From assembly GCA_964036045.1 (NCBI GenBank), contig OZ038393.1:47670429-47734428 (forward strand): DNA of 64,000 nt. The letters are read 5' to 3'. The stretch is from Eutreptiella sp. 'Long Island Sound 2002' (Eukaryota; Euglenozoa; Euglenophyceae; Eutreptiales; Eutreptiaceae). The position numbers and the translations under genes are program-made. The notes under the pieces were generated by a model, which saw nothing but the letters and a program-made list of their open reading frames with translations, was not told the origin of the DNA and made no database searches. Below are positions 12,604-25,500 of this stretch, piece by piece. Every line of letters starts with the position of its first letter. Position 1 is the stretch's first letter.

Positions 12604-15600
12604 GTATTCATCTGCGCATCCCAAATAGTCCACAAGCATCTTTGGAAAAACACGTTTTTGATCCATTGTTGATTCATTTTTGTATGCAAAACAACCGGTT
12701 TTCCAGGCATTTAGTGACTTTGGATTGGCAAAATGGCTTGCAATGGGCTCGAAATGGGCTCGTTCCACTTGTTTGTGCACCCCAAATAGTCCAAAAGTAT
12801 TTTTGGGAAAACACATTTTTGATCCATTTTTGATTCATTTTTGGTCCCAAAACAACCCATTTTCAAGGCATTTATTCACTTGTTTGTGCGGCCCAATTGG
12901 TCTAGGATCATTTGTTGGAAAAACACATCTTAGAAACATTTTTGAATCATTTTTGGTTGCAAAACAACCCGTTTTCAAGGCATTCGGTGACTTTGCAGTG
13001 GCCAAAATGGCTTGATATGGGCTCAAAAAGGGCTCATTTCACTTGTTGAGGCACCCCAAATGGTCTAGTATCATTTTTGGAAAAACACTTTTTTGACCCA
13101 TTTTTGAATGATTTTTGGTCCCAAAACAGCCTATTTTCAAGGCATTTTGCGATTTTAGGAGGGCCAAAACGGGCCACCATGAGCTCAAAACGCGCCAAAA
13201 CCACTTGTCTTGGCATTCCATGTGGTCCAAGATCATTTTTGAAGAAAGTCATTTTTTCGCACCCGGTGGACCTTGTTGACCCATTTTTGCACCCACCTCT
13301 GTGGGCCACTCTTGCAGCTTGCCGCAGCCCACTGGGCCTAGGTACGGGGGTCCAAGGTGTTGGATAGGGCAATTTTGAGGGGTGGAAACCACCAAAAGTG
13401 GGTGGTTGCGGGTGGGTTAGGTGCGCTTGACATTGCATTTTGAGCCACGTAGCCCAAGATATGGTCTGTTTTTGGTTTGGGGGTGTCGGCGGCCAATGTG
13501 CACAAATTTTGGACCCATAGGTAGCATCCACCAAAATTTTGGCCGAATCCCAAGCACCACAACGGAGGTGTGATGTTTCCCCATTTCGCGCGAGCTTGCT
13601 TGCTTGCTGCTTGCTTGCTACTTGCTTCTTGCTTGCTGCTGCTTATCAAATCTGTTATGTCCACCCTAGACCCTAAAGAGGGTTATAAAACCAAGATGGG
13701 TTCCACCAGCTCGGTGACCCTAACCAGGATTGAATATTGGGACCAAGCTGGTGGGGGAAGGAACATCGTCTAGGAGACTTCAACGACAAATGAGGTGCGT
13801 ATCGGAAAGTGGATGAGAGCGGCTCAAAAGGGGCTCAACATGAGCTGTATTCATCTGCGCATCCCAAATAGTCCACAAGCATCTTTGGAAAAACACGTTT
13901 TTGATCCATTGTTGATTCATTTTTGTATGCAAAACAACCGGTTTTCCAGGCATTTAGTGACTTTGGATTGGCAAAATGGCTTGCAATGGGCTCGAAATGG
14001 GCTCGTTCCACTTGTTTGTGCACCCCAAATAGTCCAAAAGTATTTTTGGGAAAACACATTTTTGATCCATTTTTGATTCATTTTTGGTCCCTAAACAACC
14101 CATTTTCAAGGCATTTATTCACTTGTTTGTGCGGCCCAATTGGTCTAGGATCATTTTTTGGAAAAACACATCTTAGAAACATTTTTGAATCATTTTTGGT
14201 TGCAAAACAACCCGTTTTCAAGGCATTCGGTGACTTTGCAGTGGCCAAAATGGCTTGATATGGGCTCAAAAAGGGCTCATTTCACTTGTTGAGGCACCCC
14301 AAATGGTCTAGTATCATTTTTGGAAAAACACTTTTTTGACCCATTTTTGAATGATTTTTGGTCCCAAAACAGCCTATTTTCAAGGCATTTTGCGATTTTA
14401 GGAGGGCCAAAACGGGCCACCATGAGCTCAAAACGCGCCAAAACCACTTGTCTTGGCATTCCATGTGGTCCTAGATCATTTTTGAAGAAAGTCATTTTTT
14501 CGCACCCGGTGGACCTTGTTGACCCATTTTTGCACCCACCTCTGTGGGCCACCTCTTGCAGCTTGCCGCAGCCCACTGGGCCTAGGTACGGGGGTCCAGG
14601 TGTTGGATAGGGCAATTTTGAGGGGTGGAAACCACCAAAAGTGGGTGGTTGCGGGTGGGTTAGGTGCGCTTGACATTGCATTTTGAGCCATGTAGCCTGA
14701 GATATGGTCTGTTTTTGGTTTGGGGTGTCGGCGGCCAATGTGCACAAATTTTGGACCCATAGGTAGCATCCACCAAAATTTTGGCCGAATCCCAAGCACC
14801 ACAACGGAGGTGTGATGTTTCCCCATTTCGCGCGAGCTTGCTTGCTTGCTGCTTGCTTGCTACTTGCTTCTTGCTTGCTGCTGCTTATCAAATCTGTTAT
14901 GTCCACCCTAGACCCTAAAGAGGGTTATAAAACCAAGATGGGTTCCACCAGCTCGGTGACCCTAACCAGGATTGAATATTGGGACCAAGCTGGTGGGGGA
15001 AGGAACATCGTCTAGGAGACTTCAACGACAAATGAGGTGCGTATCGGAAAGTGGATGAGAGCGGCTCAAAAGGGGCTCAACATGAGCTGTATTCATCTGC
15101 GCATCCCAAATAGTCCACAAGCATCTTTGGAAAAACACGTTTTTGATCCATTGTTGATTCATTTTTGTATGCAAAACAACCGGTTTTCCAGGCATTTAGT
15201 GACTTTGGATTGGCAAAATGGCTTGCAATGGGCTCGAAATGGGCTCGTTCCACTTGTTTGTGCACCCCAAATAGTCCAAAAGTATTTTTGGGAAAACACA
15301 TTTTTGATCCATTTTTGATTCATTTTTGGTCCCAAAACAACCCATTTTCAAGGCATTTATTCACTTGTTTGTGCGGCCCAATTGGTCTAGGATCATTTTT
15401 TGGAAAAACACATCTTAGAAACATTTTTGAATCATTTTTGGTTGCAAAACAACCCGTTTTCAAGGCATTCGGTGACTTTGCAGTGGCCAAAATGGCTTGA
15501 TATGGGCTCAAAAAGGGCTCATTTCACTTGTTGAGGCACCCCAAATGGTGTAGTATCATTTTTGGAAAAACACTTTTTTGACCCATTTTTGAATGATTTT

Positions 15601-16330
15601 TGGTCCCAAAACAGCCTATTTTCAAGGCATTTTGCGATTTTAGGAGGGCCAAAACGGGCCACCATGAGCTCAAAACGCGCCAAAACCACTTGTCTTGGCA
15701 TTCCATGTGGTCCTAGATCATTTTTGAAGAAAGTCATTTTTTCGCACCCGGTGGACCTTGTTGACCCATTTTTGCACCCACCTCTGTGGGCCACCTCTTG
15801 CAGCTTGCCGCAGCCCACTGGGCCTAGGTACGGGGGTCCAGGTGTTGGATAGGGCAATTTTGAGGGGTGGAAACCACCAAAAGTGGGTGGTTGCGGGTGG
15901 GTTAGGTGCGCTTGACATTGCATTTTGAGCCATGTAGCCTGAGATATGGTCTGTTTTTGGTTTGGGGTGTCGGCGGCCAATGTGCACAAATTTTGGACCC
16001 ATAGGTAGCATCCACCAAAATTTTGGCCGAATCCGAAGCACCACAACGGAGGTGTGATGTTTCCCCATTTCGCGCGAGCTTGCTTGCTTGCTGCTTGCTT
16101 GCTACTTGCTTCTTGCTTGCTGCTGCTTATCAAATCTGTTATGTCCACCCTAGACCCTAAAGAGGGTTATAAAACCAAGATGGGTTCCACCAGCTCGGTG
16201 ACCCTAACCAGGATTGAATATTGGGACCAAGCTGGTGGGGGAAGGAACATCGTCTAGGAGACTTCAACGACAAATGAGGTGCGTATCGGAAAGTGGATGA
16301 GAGCGGCTCAAAAAGGGCTCAACATGAGCT
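12604..16330. repeat. Run of three shortened satellite A units (1243, 1242, 1242 bp) with 17-bp deletion type 1
   Basis: Units starting at 12604, 13847 and 15089 read CAAGGCATTTATTCAC, where full units read CAAGGCATTTAGGCACTC followed by a second CAAGGCATTTATTCAC. The lost 17 bp lie between two direct copies of CAAGGCATTTA, as expected for replication slippage or unequal recombination. The three shortened units are adjacent, so the variant arose once and spread to neighbours. The unit starting at 11343 and the first of this block also share an extra A in TCCAAGGTGTTGG and the variant AGCCCAAGATATGG. Confidence 0.85.
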
Positions 16331-17579
16331 GTATTCATCTGCGCATCCCAAATAGTCCACAAGCATCTTTGGAAAAACACGTTTTTGATCCATTGTTGAT
16401 TCATTTTTGTATGCAAAACAACCGGTTTTCCAGGCATTTAGTGACTTTGGATTGGCAAAATGGCTTGTAATGGGCTCAAAATGGGCTCGTTCCACTTGTT
16501 TGTGCACCCCAAATAGTCCAAAAGTATTTTTGGGAAAACACATTTTTGATTCATTTTTGGTCCCAAAACAACCCATTTTCAAGGCATTTAGGCACTCAAG
16601 GCATTTATTCACTTGTTTGTGCGGCCCAATTGGTCTAGGATCATTTTTTGGAAAAACACATCTTAGAAACATTTTTGAATCATTTTTGGTTGCAAAACAA
16701 CCCGTTTTCAAGGCATTCGGTGACTTTGCAGTGGCCAAAATGGCTTGATATGGGCTCAAAAAGGGCTCATTTCACTTGTTGAGGCACCCCAAATGGTCTA
16801 GTATCATTTTTGGAAAAACACTTTTTTGACCCATTTTTGAATGATTTTTGGTCCCAAAACAGCCTATTTTCAAGGCATTTTGCGATTTTAGGAGGGCCAA
16901 AACGGGCCACCATGAGCTCAAAACGCGCCAAAACCACTTGTCTTGGCATTCCATGTGGTCCTAGATCATTTTTGAAGAAAGTCATTTTTTCGCACCCGGT
17001 GGACCTTGTTGACCCATTTTTGCACCCACCTCTGTGGGCCACCTCTTGCAGCTTGCCGCAGCCCACTGGGCCTAGGTACGGGGGTCCAGGTGTTGGATAG
17101 GGCAATTTTGAGGGGTGGAAACCACCAAAAGTGGGTGGTTGCGGGTGGGTTAGGTGCGCTTGACATTGCATTTTGAGCCATGTAGCCTGAGATATGGTCT
17201 GTTTTTTGGTTTGGGGTGTCGGCGGCCAATGTGCACAAATTTTGGACCCATAGGTAGCATCCACCAAAATTTTGGCCGAATCCGAAGCACCACAACGGAG
17301 GTGTGATGTTTCCCCATTTCGCGCGAGCTTGCTTGCTTGCTGCTTGCTTGCTACTTGCTTCTTGCTTGCTGCTGCTTATCAAATCTGTTATGTCCACCCT
17401 AGACCCTAAAGAGGGTTGTAAAACCAAGATGGGTTCCACCAGCTCGGTGACCCTAACCAGGATTGAATATTGGGACCAAGCTGGTGGGGGAAGGAACATC
17501 GTCTAGGAGACTTCAACGACAAATGAGGTGCGTATCGGAAAGTGGATGAGAGCGGCTCAAAAGGGGCTCAACATGAGGT

Positions 17580-20500
17580 GTATTCATCTGCGCATCCCAA
17601 ATAGTCCACAAGCATCTTTGGAAAAACACGTTTTTGATCCATTGTTGATTCATTTTTGTATGCAAAACAACCGGTTTTCCAGGCATTTAGTGACTTTGGA
17701 TTGGCAAAATGGCTTGCAATGGGCTCAAAATGGGCTCGTTCCACTTGTTTGTGCACCCCAAATAGTCCAAAAGTATTTTTGGAAAAACACATTTTTGATC
17801 CATTTTTGATTCATTTTTGGTCCCAAAACAACCCATTTTCAAGGCATTTAGGCACTCAAGGCATTTATTCACTTGTTTGTGCGGCCCAATTGGTCTAGGA
17901 TCATTTTTTGGAAAAACACATCTTAGAAACATTTTTGAATCATTTTTGGTTGCAAAACAACCCGTTTTCAAGGCATTCGGTGACTTTGCAGTGGCCAAAA
18001 TGGCTTGATATGGGCTCAAAAAGGGCTCATTTCACTTGTTGAGGCACCCCAAATGGTCTAGTATCATTTTTGGAAAAACACTTTTTTGACCCATTTTTGA
18101 ATGATTTTTGGTCCCAAAACAGCCTATTTTCAAGGCATTCTGCGATTTTAGGAGGGCCAAAACGGGCCACCATGAGCTCAAAACGCGCCAAAACCACTTG
18201 TCTTGGCATTCCATGTGGTCCTAGATCATTTTTGAAGAAAGTCATTTTTTCGCACCCGGTGGACCTTGTTGACCCATTTTTGCACCCACCTCTGTGGGCC
18301 ACCTCTTGCAGCTTGCCGCAGCCCACTGGGCCTAGGTACGGGGGTCCAGGTGTTGGATAGGGCAATTTTGAGGGGTGGAAACCACCAAAAGTGGGTGGTT
18401 GCGGGTGGGTTAGGTGCGCTTGACATTGCATTTTGAGCCATGTAGCCTGAGATATGGTCTGTTTTTGGTTTGGGGTGTCGGCGGCCAATGTGCACAAATT
18501 TTGGACCCATAGGTAGCATCCACCAAAATTTTGGCCGAATCCCAAGCACCACAACGGAGGTGTGATGTTTCCCCATTTCGCGCGAGCTTGCTTGCTTGCT
18601 GCTTGCTTGCTACTTGCTTCTTGCTTGCTGCTGCTTATCAAATCTGTTATGTCCACCCTAGACCCTAAAGAGGGTTATAAAACCAAGATGGGTTCCACCA
18701 GCTCGGTGACCCTAACCAGGATTGAATATTGGGACCAAGCTGGTGGGGGAAGGAACATCGTCTAGGAGACTTCAACGACAAATGAGGTGCGTATCGGAAA
18801 GTGGATGAGAGCGGCTCAAAAGGGGCTCAACATGAGGTGTATTCATCTGCGCATCCCAAATAGTCCACAAGCATCTTTGGAAAAACACGTTTTTGATCCA
18901 TTGTTGATTCATTTTTGTATGCAAAACAACCGGTTTTCCAGGCATTTAGTGACTTTGGATTGGCAAAATGGCTTGCAATGGGCTCGAAATGGGCTCGTTC
19001 CACTTGTTTGTGCACCCCAAATAGTCCAAAAGTATTTTTGGGAAAACACATTTTTGATCCATTTTTGATTCATTTTTGGTCCCAAAACAACCCATTTTCA
19101 AGGCATTTAGGCACTTGTTTGTGCGGCCCAATTGGTCTAGGATCATTTTTTGGAAAAACACATCTTAGAAACATTTTTGAATCATTTTTGGTTGCAAAAC
19201 AACCCGTTTTCAAGGCATTCGGTGACTTTGCAGTGGCCAAAATGGCTTGATATGGGCTCAAAAAGGGCTCATTTCACTTGTTGAGGCACCCCAAATGGTC
19301 TAGTATCATTTTTGGAAAAACACTTTTTTGACCCATTTTTGAATGATTTTTGGTCCCAAAACAGCCTATTTTCAAGGCATTTTGCGATTTTAGGAGGGCC
19401 AAAACGGGCCACCATGAGCTCAAAACGCGCCAAAACCACTTGTCTTGGCATTCCATGTGGTCCTAGATCATTTTTGAAGAAAGTCATTTTTTCGCACCCG
19501 GTGGACCTTGTTGACCCATTTTTGCACCCACCTCTGTGGGCCACCTCTTGCAGCTTGCCGCAGCCCACTGGGCCTAGGTACGGGGGTCCAGGTGTTGGAT
19601 AGGGCAATTTTGAGGGGTGGAAACCACCAAAAGTGGGTGGTTGCGGGTGGGTTAGGTGCGCTTGACATTGCATTTTGAGCCATGTAGCCTGAGATATGGT
19701 CTGTTTTTTGGTTTGGGGTGTCGGCGGCCAATGTGCACAAATTTTGGACCCATAGGTAGCATCCACCAAAATTTTGGCCGAATCCGAAGCACCACAACGG
19801 AGGTGTGATGTTTCCCCATTTCGCGCGAGCTTGCTTGCTTGCTGCTTGCTTGCTACTTGCTTCTTGCTTGCTGCTGCTTATCAAATCTGTTATGTCCACC
19901 CTAGACCCTAAAGAGGGTTGTAAAACCAAGATGGGTTCCACCAGCTCGGTGACCCTAACCAGGATTGAATATTGGGACCAAGCTGGTGGGGGAAGGAACA
20001 TCGTCTAGGAGACTTCAACGACAAATGAGGTGCGTATCGGAAAGTGGATGAGAGCGGCTCAAAAGGGGCTCAACATGAGGTGTATTCATCTGCGCATCCC
20101 AAATAGTCCACAAGCATCTTTGGAAAAACACGTTTTTGATCCATTGTTGATTCATTTTTGTATGCAAAACAACCGGTTTTCCAGGCATTTAGTGACTTTG
20201 GATTGGCAAAATGGCTTGCAATGGGCTCAAAATGGGCTCGTTCCACTTGTTTGTGCACCCCAAATAGTCCAAAAGTATTTTTGGAAAAACACATTTTTGA
20301 TCCATTTTTGATTCATTTTTGGTCCCAAAACAACCCATTTTCAAGGCATTTAGGCACTCAAGGCATTTATTCACTTGTTTGTGCGGCCCAATTGGTCTAG
20401 GATCATTTTTTGGAAAAACACATCTTAGAAACATTTTTGAATCATTTTTGGTTGCAAAACAACCCGTTTTCAAGGCATTCGGTGACTTTGCAGTGGCCAA

Positions 20501-22583
20501 AATGGCTTGATATGGGCTCAAAAAGGGCTCATTTCACTTGTTGAGGCACCCCAAATGGTCTAGTATCATTTTTGGAAAAACACTTTTTTGACCCATTTTT
20601 GAATGATTTTTGGTCCCAAAACAGCCTATTTTCAAGGCATTCTGCGATTTTAGGAGGGCCAAAACGGGCCACCATGAGCTCAAAACGCGCCAAAACCACT
20701 TGTCTTGGCATTCCATGTGGTCCTAGATCATTTTTGAAGAAAGTCATTTTTTCGCACCCGGTGGACCTTGTTGACCCATTTTTGCACCCACCTCTGTGGG
20801 CCACCTCTTGCAGCTTGCCGCAGCCCACTGGGCCTAGGTACGGGGGTCCAGGTGTTGGATAGGGCAATTTTGAGGGGTGGAAACCACCAAAAGTGGGTGG
20901 TTGCGGGTGGGTTAGGTGCGCTTGACATTGCATTTTGAGCCATGTAGCCTGAGATATGGTCTGTTTTTGGTTTGGGGTGTCGGCGGCCAATGTGCACAAA
21001 TTTTGGACCCATAGGTAGCATCCACCAAAATTTTGGCCGAATCCCAAGCACCACAACGGAGGTGTGATGTTTCCCCATTTCGCGCGAGCTTGCTTGCTTG
21101 CTGCTTGCTTGCTACTTGCTTCTTGCTTGCTGCTGCTTATCAAATCTGTTATGTCCACCCTAGACCCTAAAGAGGGTTATAAAACCAAGATGGGTTCCAC
21201 CAGCTCGGTGACCCTAACCAGGATTGAATATTGGGACCAAGCTGGTGGGGGAAGGAACATCGTCTAGGAGACTTCAACGACAAATGAGGTGCGTATCGGA
21301 AAGTGGATGAGAGCGGCTCAAAAGGGGCTCAACATGAGGTGTATTCATCTGCGCATCCCAAATAGTCCACAAGCATCTTTGGAAAAACACGTTTTTGATC
21401 CATTGTTGATTCATTTTTGTATGCAAAACAACCGGTTTTCCAGGCATTTAGTGACTTTGGATTGGCAAAATGGCTTGCAATGGGCTCGAAATGGGCTCGT
21501 TCCACTTGTTTGTGCACCCCAAATAGTCCAAAAGTATTTTTGGGAAAACACATTTTTGATCCATTTTTGATTCATTTTTGGTCCCAAAACAACCCATTTT
21601 CAAGGCATTTAGGCACTTGTTTGTGCGGCCCAATTGGTCTAGGATCATTTTTTGGAAAAACACATCTTAGAAACATTTTTGAATCATTTTTGGTTGCAAA
21701 ACAACCCGTTTTCAAGGCATTCGGTGACTTTGCAGTGGCCAAAATGGCTTGATATGGGCTCAAAAAGGGCTCATTTCACTTGTTGAGGCACCCCAAATGG
21801 TCTAGTATCATTTTTGGAAAAACACTTTTTTGACCCATTTTTGAATGATTTTTGGTCCCAAAACAGCCTATTTTCAAGGCATTTTGCGATTTTAGGAGGG
21901 CCAAAACGGGCCACCATGAGCTCAAAACGCGCCAAAACCACTTGTCTTGGCATTCCATGTGGTCCTAGATCATTTTTGAAGAAAGTCATTTTTTCGCACC
22001 CGGTGGACCTTGTTGACCCATTTTTGCACCCACCTCTGTGGGCCACCTCTTGCAGCTTGCCGCAGCCCACTGGGCCTAGGTACGGGGGTCCAGGTGTTGG
22101 ATAGGGCAATTTTGAGGGGTGGAAACCACCAAAAGTGGGTGGTTGCGGGTGGGTTAGGTGCGCTTGACATTGCATTTTGAGCCATGTAGCCTGAGATATG
22201 GTCTGTTTTTTGGTTTGGGGTGTCGGCGGCCAATGTGCACAAATTTTGGACCCATAGGTAGCATCCACCAAAATTTTGGCCGAATCCCAAGCACCACAAT
22301 GGAGGTGTGATGTTTCCCCATTTCGCGCGAGCTTGCTTGCTTGCTGCTTGCTTGCTACTTGCTTCTTGCTTGCTGCTGCTTATCAAATCTGTTATGTCCA
22401 CCCTAGACCCTAAAGAGGGTTATAAAACCAAGATGGGTTCCACCAGCTCGGTGACCCTAACCAGGATTGAATATTGGGACCAAGCTGGTGGGGGAAGGAA
22501 CATCGTCTAGGAGACTTCAACGACAAATGAGGTGCGTATCGGAAAGTGGATGAGAGCGGCTCAAAAGGGGCTCAACATGAGCT
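17580..22583. repeat. Higher-order repeat: 2,502-bp satellite A dimer in two tandem copies
   Basis: Units alternate long-short-long-short: 1259 bp (17580), 1243 bp (18839), 1259 bp (20082) and 1243 bp (21341). The two long units share private variants such as GGCATTCTGCGATTT (near 18,136 and 20,638) and GGAAAAACAC where neighbours have GGGAAAACAC. The short units share deletion type 2 (GGCATTTAGGCACTTG). The TGTAAAA variant near 17,418 and 19,920 places the true duplicated block slightly to the left of the unit boundaries used here. The pattern shows a two-unit block duplicated as one piece by unequal exchange. Confidence 0.8.
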
Positions 22584-25500
22584 GTATTCATCTGCGCATC
22601 CCAAATAGTCCACAAGCATCTTTGGAAAAACACGTTTTTGATCCATTGTTGATTCATTTTGTATGCAAAACAACCGGTTTTCCAGGCATTTAGTGACTTT
22701 GGATTGGCAAAATGGCTTGCAATGGGCTCAAAATGGGCTCGTTCCACTTGTTTGTGCACCCCAAATAGTCCAAAAGTATTTTTGGGAAAACACATTTTTG
22801 ATCCATTTTTGATTCATTTTTGGTCCCAAAACAACCCATTTTCAAGGCATTTAGGCACTCAAGGCATTTATTCACTTGTTTGTGCGGCCCAATTGGTCTA
22901 GGATCATTTTTTGGAAAAACACATCTTAGAAACATTTTTGAATCATTTTTGGTTGCAAAACAACCCGTTTTCAAGGCATTCGGTGACTTTGCAGTGGCCA
23001 AAATGGCTTGATATGGGCTCAAAAAGGGCTCATTTCACTTGTTGAGGCACCCCAAATGGTCTAGTATCATTTTTGGAAAAACACTTTTTTGACCCATTTT
23101 TGAATGATTTTTGGTCCCAAAACAGCCTATTTTCAAGGCATTTTGCGATTTTAGGAGGGCCAAAACGGGCCACCATGAGCTCAAAACGCGCCAAAACCAC
23201 TTGTCTTGGCATTCCATGTGGTCCTAGATCATTTTTGAAGAAAGTCATTTTTTCGCACCCGGTGGACCTTGTTGACCCATTTTTGCACCCACCTTTGTGG
23301 GCCACCTCTTGCAGCTTGCCGCAGCCCACTGGGCCTAGGTACGGGGGTCCAGGTGTTGGATAGGGCAATTTTGAGGGGTGGAAACCACCAAAAGTGGGTG
23401 GTTGCGGGTGGGTTAGGTGCGCTTGACATTGCATTTTGAGCCATGTAGCCTGAGATATGGTCTGTTTTTGGTTTGGGGTGTCGGCGGCCAATGTGCACAA
23501 ATTTTGGACCCATAGGTAGCATCCACCAAAATTTTGGCCGAATCCCAAGCACCACAACGGAGGTGTGATGTTTCCCCATTTCGCGCGAGCTTGCTTGCTT
23601 GCTGCTTGCTTGCTACTTGCTTCTTGCTTGCTGCTGCTTATCAAATCTGTTATGTCCACCCTAGACCCTAAAGAGGGTTATAAAACCAAGATGGGTTCCA
23701 CCAGCTCGGTGACCCTAACCAGGATTGAATATTGGGACCAAGCTGGTGGGGGAAGGAACATCGTCTAGGAAACTTCAACGACAAATGAGGTGCGTATCGG
23801 AAAGTGGATGAGAGCGGCTCAAAAGGGGCTCAACATGAGGTGTATTCATCTGCGCATCCCAAATAGTCCACAAGCATCTTTGGAAAAACACGTTTTTGAT
23901 CCATTGTTGATTCATTTTTGTATGCAAAACAACCGGTTTTCCAGGCATTTAGTGACTTTGGATTGGCAAAATGGCTTGCAATGGGCTCAAAATGGGCTCG
24001 TTCCACTTGTTTGTGCACCCCAAATAGTCCAAAAGTATTTTTGGGAAAACACATTTTTGATCCATTTTTGATTCATTTTTGGTCCCAAAACAACCCATTT
24101 TCAAGGCATTTAGGCACTCAAGGCATTTATTCACTTGTTTGTGCGGCCCAATTGGTCTAGGATCATTTTTTGGAAAAACACATCTTAGAAACATTTTTGA
24201 ATCATTTTTGGTTGCAAAACAACCCGTTTTCAAGGCATTCGGTGACTTTGCAGTGGCCAAAATGGCTTGATATGGGCTCAAAAAGGGCTCATTTCACTTG
24301 TTGAGGCACCCCAAATGGTCTAGTATCATTTTTGGAAAAACACTTTTTTGACCCATTTTTGAATGATTTTTGGTCCCAAAACAGCCTATTTTCAAGGCAT
24401 TTTGCGATTTTAGGAGGGCCAAAACGGGCCACCATGAGCTCAAAACGCGCCAAAACCACTTGTCTTGGCATTCCATGTGGTCCTAGATCATTTTTGAAGA
24501 AAGTCATTTTTTCGCACCCGGTGGACCTTGTTGACCCATTTTTGCACCCACCTCTGTGGGCCACCTCTTGCAGCTTGCCGCAGCCCACTGGGCCTAGGTA
24601 CGGGGGTCCAGGTGTTGGATAGGGCAATTTTGAGGGGTGGAAACCACCAAAAGTGGGTGGTTGCGGGTGGGTTAGGTGCGCTTGACATTGCATTTTGAGC
24701 CATGTAGCCTGAGATATGGTCTGTTTTTTGGTTTGGGGTGTCGGCGGCCAATGTGCACAAATTTTGGACCCATAGGTAGCATCCACCAAAATTTTGGCCG
24801 AATCCGAAGCACCACAACGGAGGTGTGATGTTTCCCCATTTCGCGCGAGCTTGCTTGCTTGCTGCTTGCTTGCTACTTGCTTCTTGCTTGCTGCTGCTTA
24901 TCAAATCTGTTATGTCCACCCTAGACCCTAAAGAGGGTTATAAAACCAAGATGGGTTCCACCAGCTCGGTGACCCTAACCAGGATTGAATATTGGGACCA
25001 AGCTGGTGGGGGAAGGAACATCGTCTAGGAGACTTCAACGACAAATGAGGTGCGTATCGGAAAGTGGATGAGAGCGGCTCAAAAGGGGCTCAACATGAGC
25101 TGTATTCATCTGCGCATCCCAAATAGTCCACAAGCATCTTTGGAAAAACACGTTTTTGATCCATTGTTGATTCATTTTTGTATGCAAAACAACCGGTTTT
25201 CCAGGCATTTAGTGACTTTGGATTGGCAAAATGGCTTGCAATGGGCTCAAAATGGGCTCGTTCCACTTGTTTGTGCACCCCAAATAGTCCAAAAGTATTT
25301 TTGGGAAAACACATTTTTGATCCATTTTTGATTCATTTTTGGTCCCAAAACAACCCATTTTCAAGGCATTTAGGCACTCAAGGCATTTATTCACTTGTTT
25401 GTGCGGCCCAATTGGTCTAGGATCATTTTTTGGAAAAACACATCTTAGAAACATTTTTGAATCATTTTTGGTTGCAAAACAACCCGTTTTCAAGGCATTC

